64,000 nucleotides of DNA from contig NZ_JALQDG010000042.1 in NCBI RefSeq assembly GCF_023631325.1, forward strand, positions 1 to 64,000. Reading direction: 5' to 3'. The DNA is from Caballeronia sp. INDeC2 (GTDB taxonomy: Bacteria; Pseudomonadota; Gammaproteobacteria; Burkholderiales; Burkholderiaceae). The translations under genes were made by a program, and so were the position numbers. The notes below the pieces were generated by a model that was not told the DNA's origin, searched no databases, and was given only the letters and a program-made list of their open reading frames with translations. Positions 63,553-64,000 of this stretch are shown in pieces (positions within the stretch are counted from its first letter, which is position 1; the number at the start of each line of letters is the position of its first letter).

Positions 63553-64000
63553 GTGCGAAAACGAAATGTAAATCCCAGTGCGGATACCCGGGAGACCTTG
63601 CTTCGGCTGGCGGCGCGCTCGTTTGCGACGCAGGGGTACACGGCAACGACGATGCGCTCGATCGCGGATCAGGCCGGTATCGAGGCCGCCAGCATCTACT
63701 ATCACTTTTCCTCGAAGGAAGAGCTTGTCGACGTGGTGATGGAGCACGGCGCGGACAGCATCGTGCAGCATATCAACGAGCATTTCGGTGCGCTGCCCGC
63801 AAACGCGAACGCCGAGGACCGCTTCAGGGCGGCGGTCATCGGTCAAATGAGTGCACTGATAAAGTTCGGCGACTACGCGCTTGCGCACGGCCGCCTGCTG
63901 AGCCAGTTGCCGGATCAGGTGCGCGATCGCCAGATCAAACGGCGCGAGCGGCATCAGCGGCTGTGGACTACCGTCTTCGACGATCTGCGCGCGGAAGGTT
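63553..64000 (+). CDS. TetR-family regulator, cut by the right edge
   Basis: An open frame from GTG (63553; CAGGAAAAGAC upstream) runs to the end of the window, at least 149 codons. The HTH is clear: RLAARSFATQGYTATTMRSI, ADQAGIEAASIYYHFSSKEE, then LVDVVMEHG. Length so far and the ligand-domain start (INEHFGALPANANAEDRFRA) are normal for TetR. It follows tauC by 150 bp in the same direction and may control the transporter or genes to its right. The C-terminus is outside the window. Confidence 0.88.
   Translation, partial: MRKRNVNPSADTRETLLRLAARSFATQGYTATTMRSIADQAGIEAASIYYHFSSKEELVDVVMEHGADSIVQHINEHFGALPANANAEDRFRAAVIGQMSALIKFGDYALAHGRLLSQLPDQVRDRQIKRRERHQRLWTTVFDDLRAEG

Overview
The window looks like part of a secondary replicon (chromid or megaplasmid) of a Burkholderiaceae bacterium, probably of the Caballeronia/Paraburkholderia type. 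This is inferred from high GC, Burkholderia-style porin, DUF4148, phasin and small-protein families, and a plasmid-type replication module next to an rRNA promoter. No taxonomic search was possible.

Layout. (1) 1-200, minus strand: a strong rRNA-type promoter and boxA leader reading out of the left edge, so a 16S gene should lie just outside. (2) 1033-4500: one lipoprotein gene, then about 2.7 kb with little coding, carrying inverted repeats and a possible 30-aa membrane peptide. (3) 4450-8931: replication and partition module. parA-parB read leftward and a Rep_3-type initiator reads rightward; between them is an origin with helically phased iterons. (4) 9145-20213: a DsbA-like gene, then catabolic cluster A (MFS acid transporter, alpha-methylacyl-CoA racemase, acyl-CoA dehydrogenase, MaoC hydratase, a thiolase-fold protein without its catalytic Cys, its DUF35 partner, two family III CoA-transferases, a LysR regulator). 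The set matches the logic of actinobacterial steroid side-chain retro-aldol cleavage. (5) 20187-37345: catabolic cluster B, a near-complete beta-oxidation set (acyl-CoA synthetase, acyl-CoA dehydrogenase, enoyl-CoA hydratase-like protein, split MFE-2-like hydratase and dehydrogenase, thiolase, CoA-transferases, ETF-quinone oxidoreductase, porin, hydrolase) with tandem IclR regulators. Eight promoters here share one motif (TTCGANGTACGGAA) placed 16 or 17 bp before the -35 box, which defines a local regulon. (6) 37456-43642: DUF188 and DUF4148 proteins, a polar amino-acid ABC transporter with its own IclR regulator, a secreted hydrolase and a tiny His-rich secreted protein. (7) 43715-49008: emrA-emrB-outer-membrane-factor efflux operon divergent from a TetR repressor, with two clear operator palindromes. 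(8) 49474-57864: small stress-type proteins, a second RpoD-like sigma factor, a trypsin-like protease fused to a small domain, a cold-shock protein, a secreted astacin-like metalloprotease, a phasin and a PHB-depolymerase-like esterase. (9) 57964-64000: a broken hydrolase, an SDR, a HAD phosphatase, a taurine-type ABC transporter and a TetR gene cut by the right edge.

Two genes (porin, alpha/beta hydrolase) carry single-base frameshifts and one hydrolase is a clear remnant. The best leads are the eight-promoter regulon, the cluster A retro-aldolase pathway with its own repeated 30-bp operator, and the phased iteron origin.
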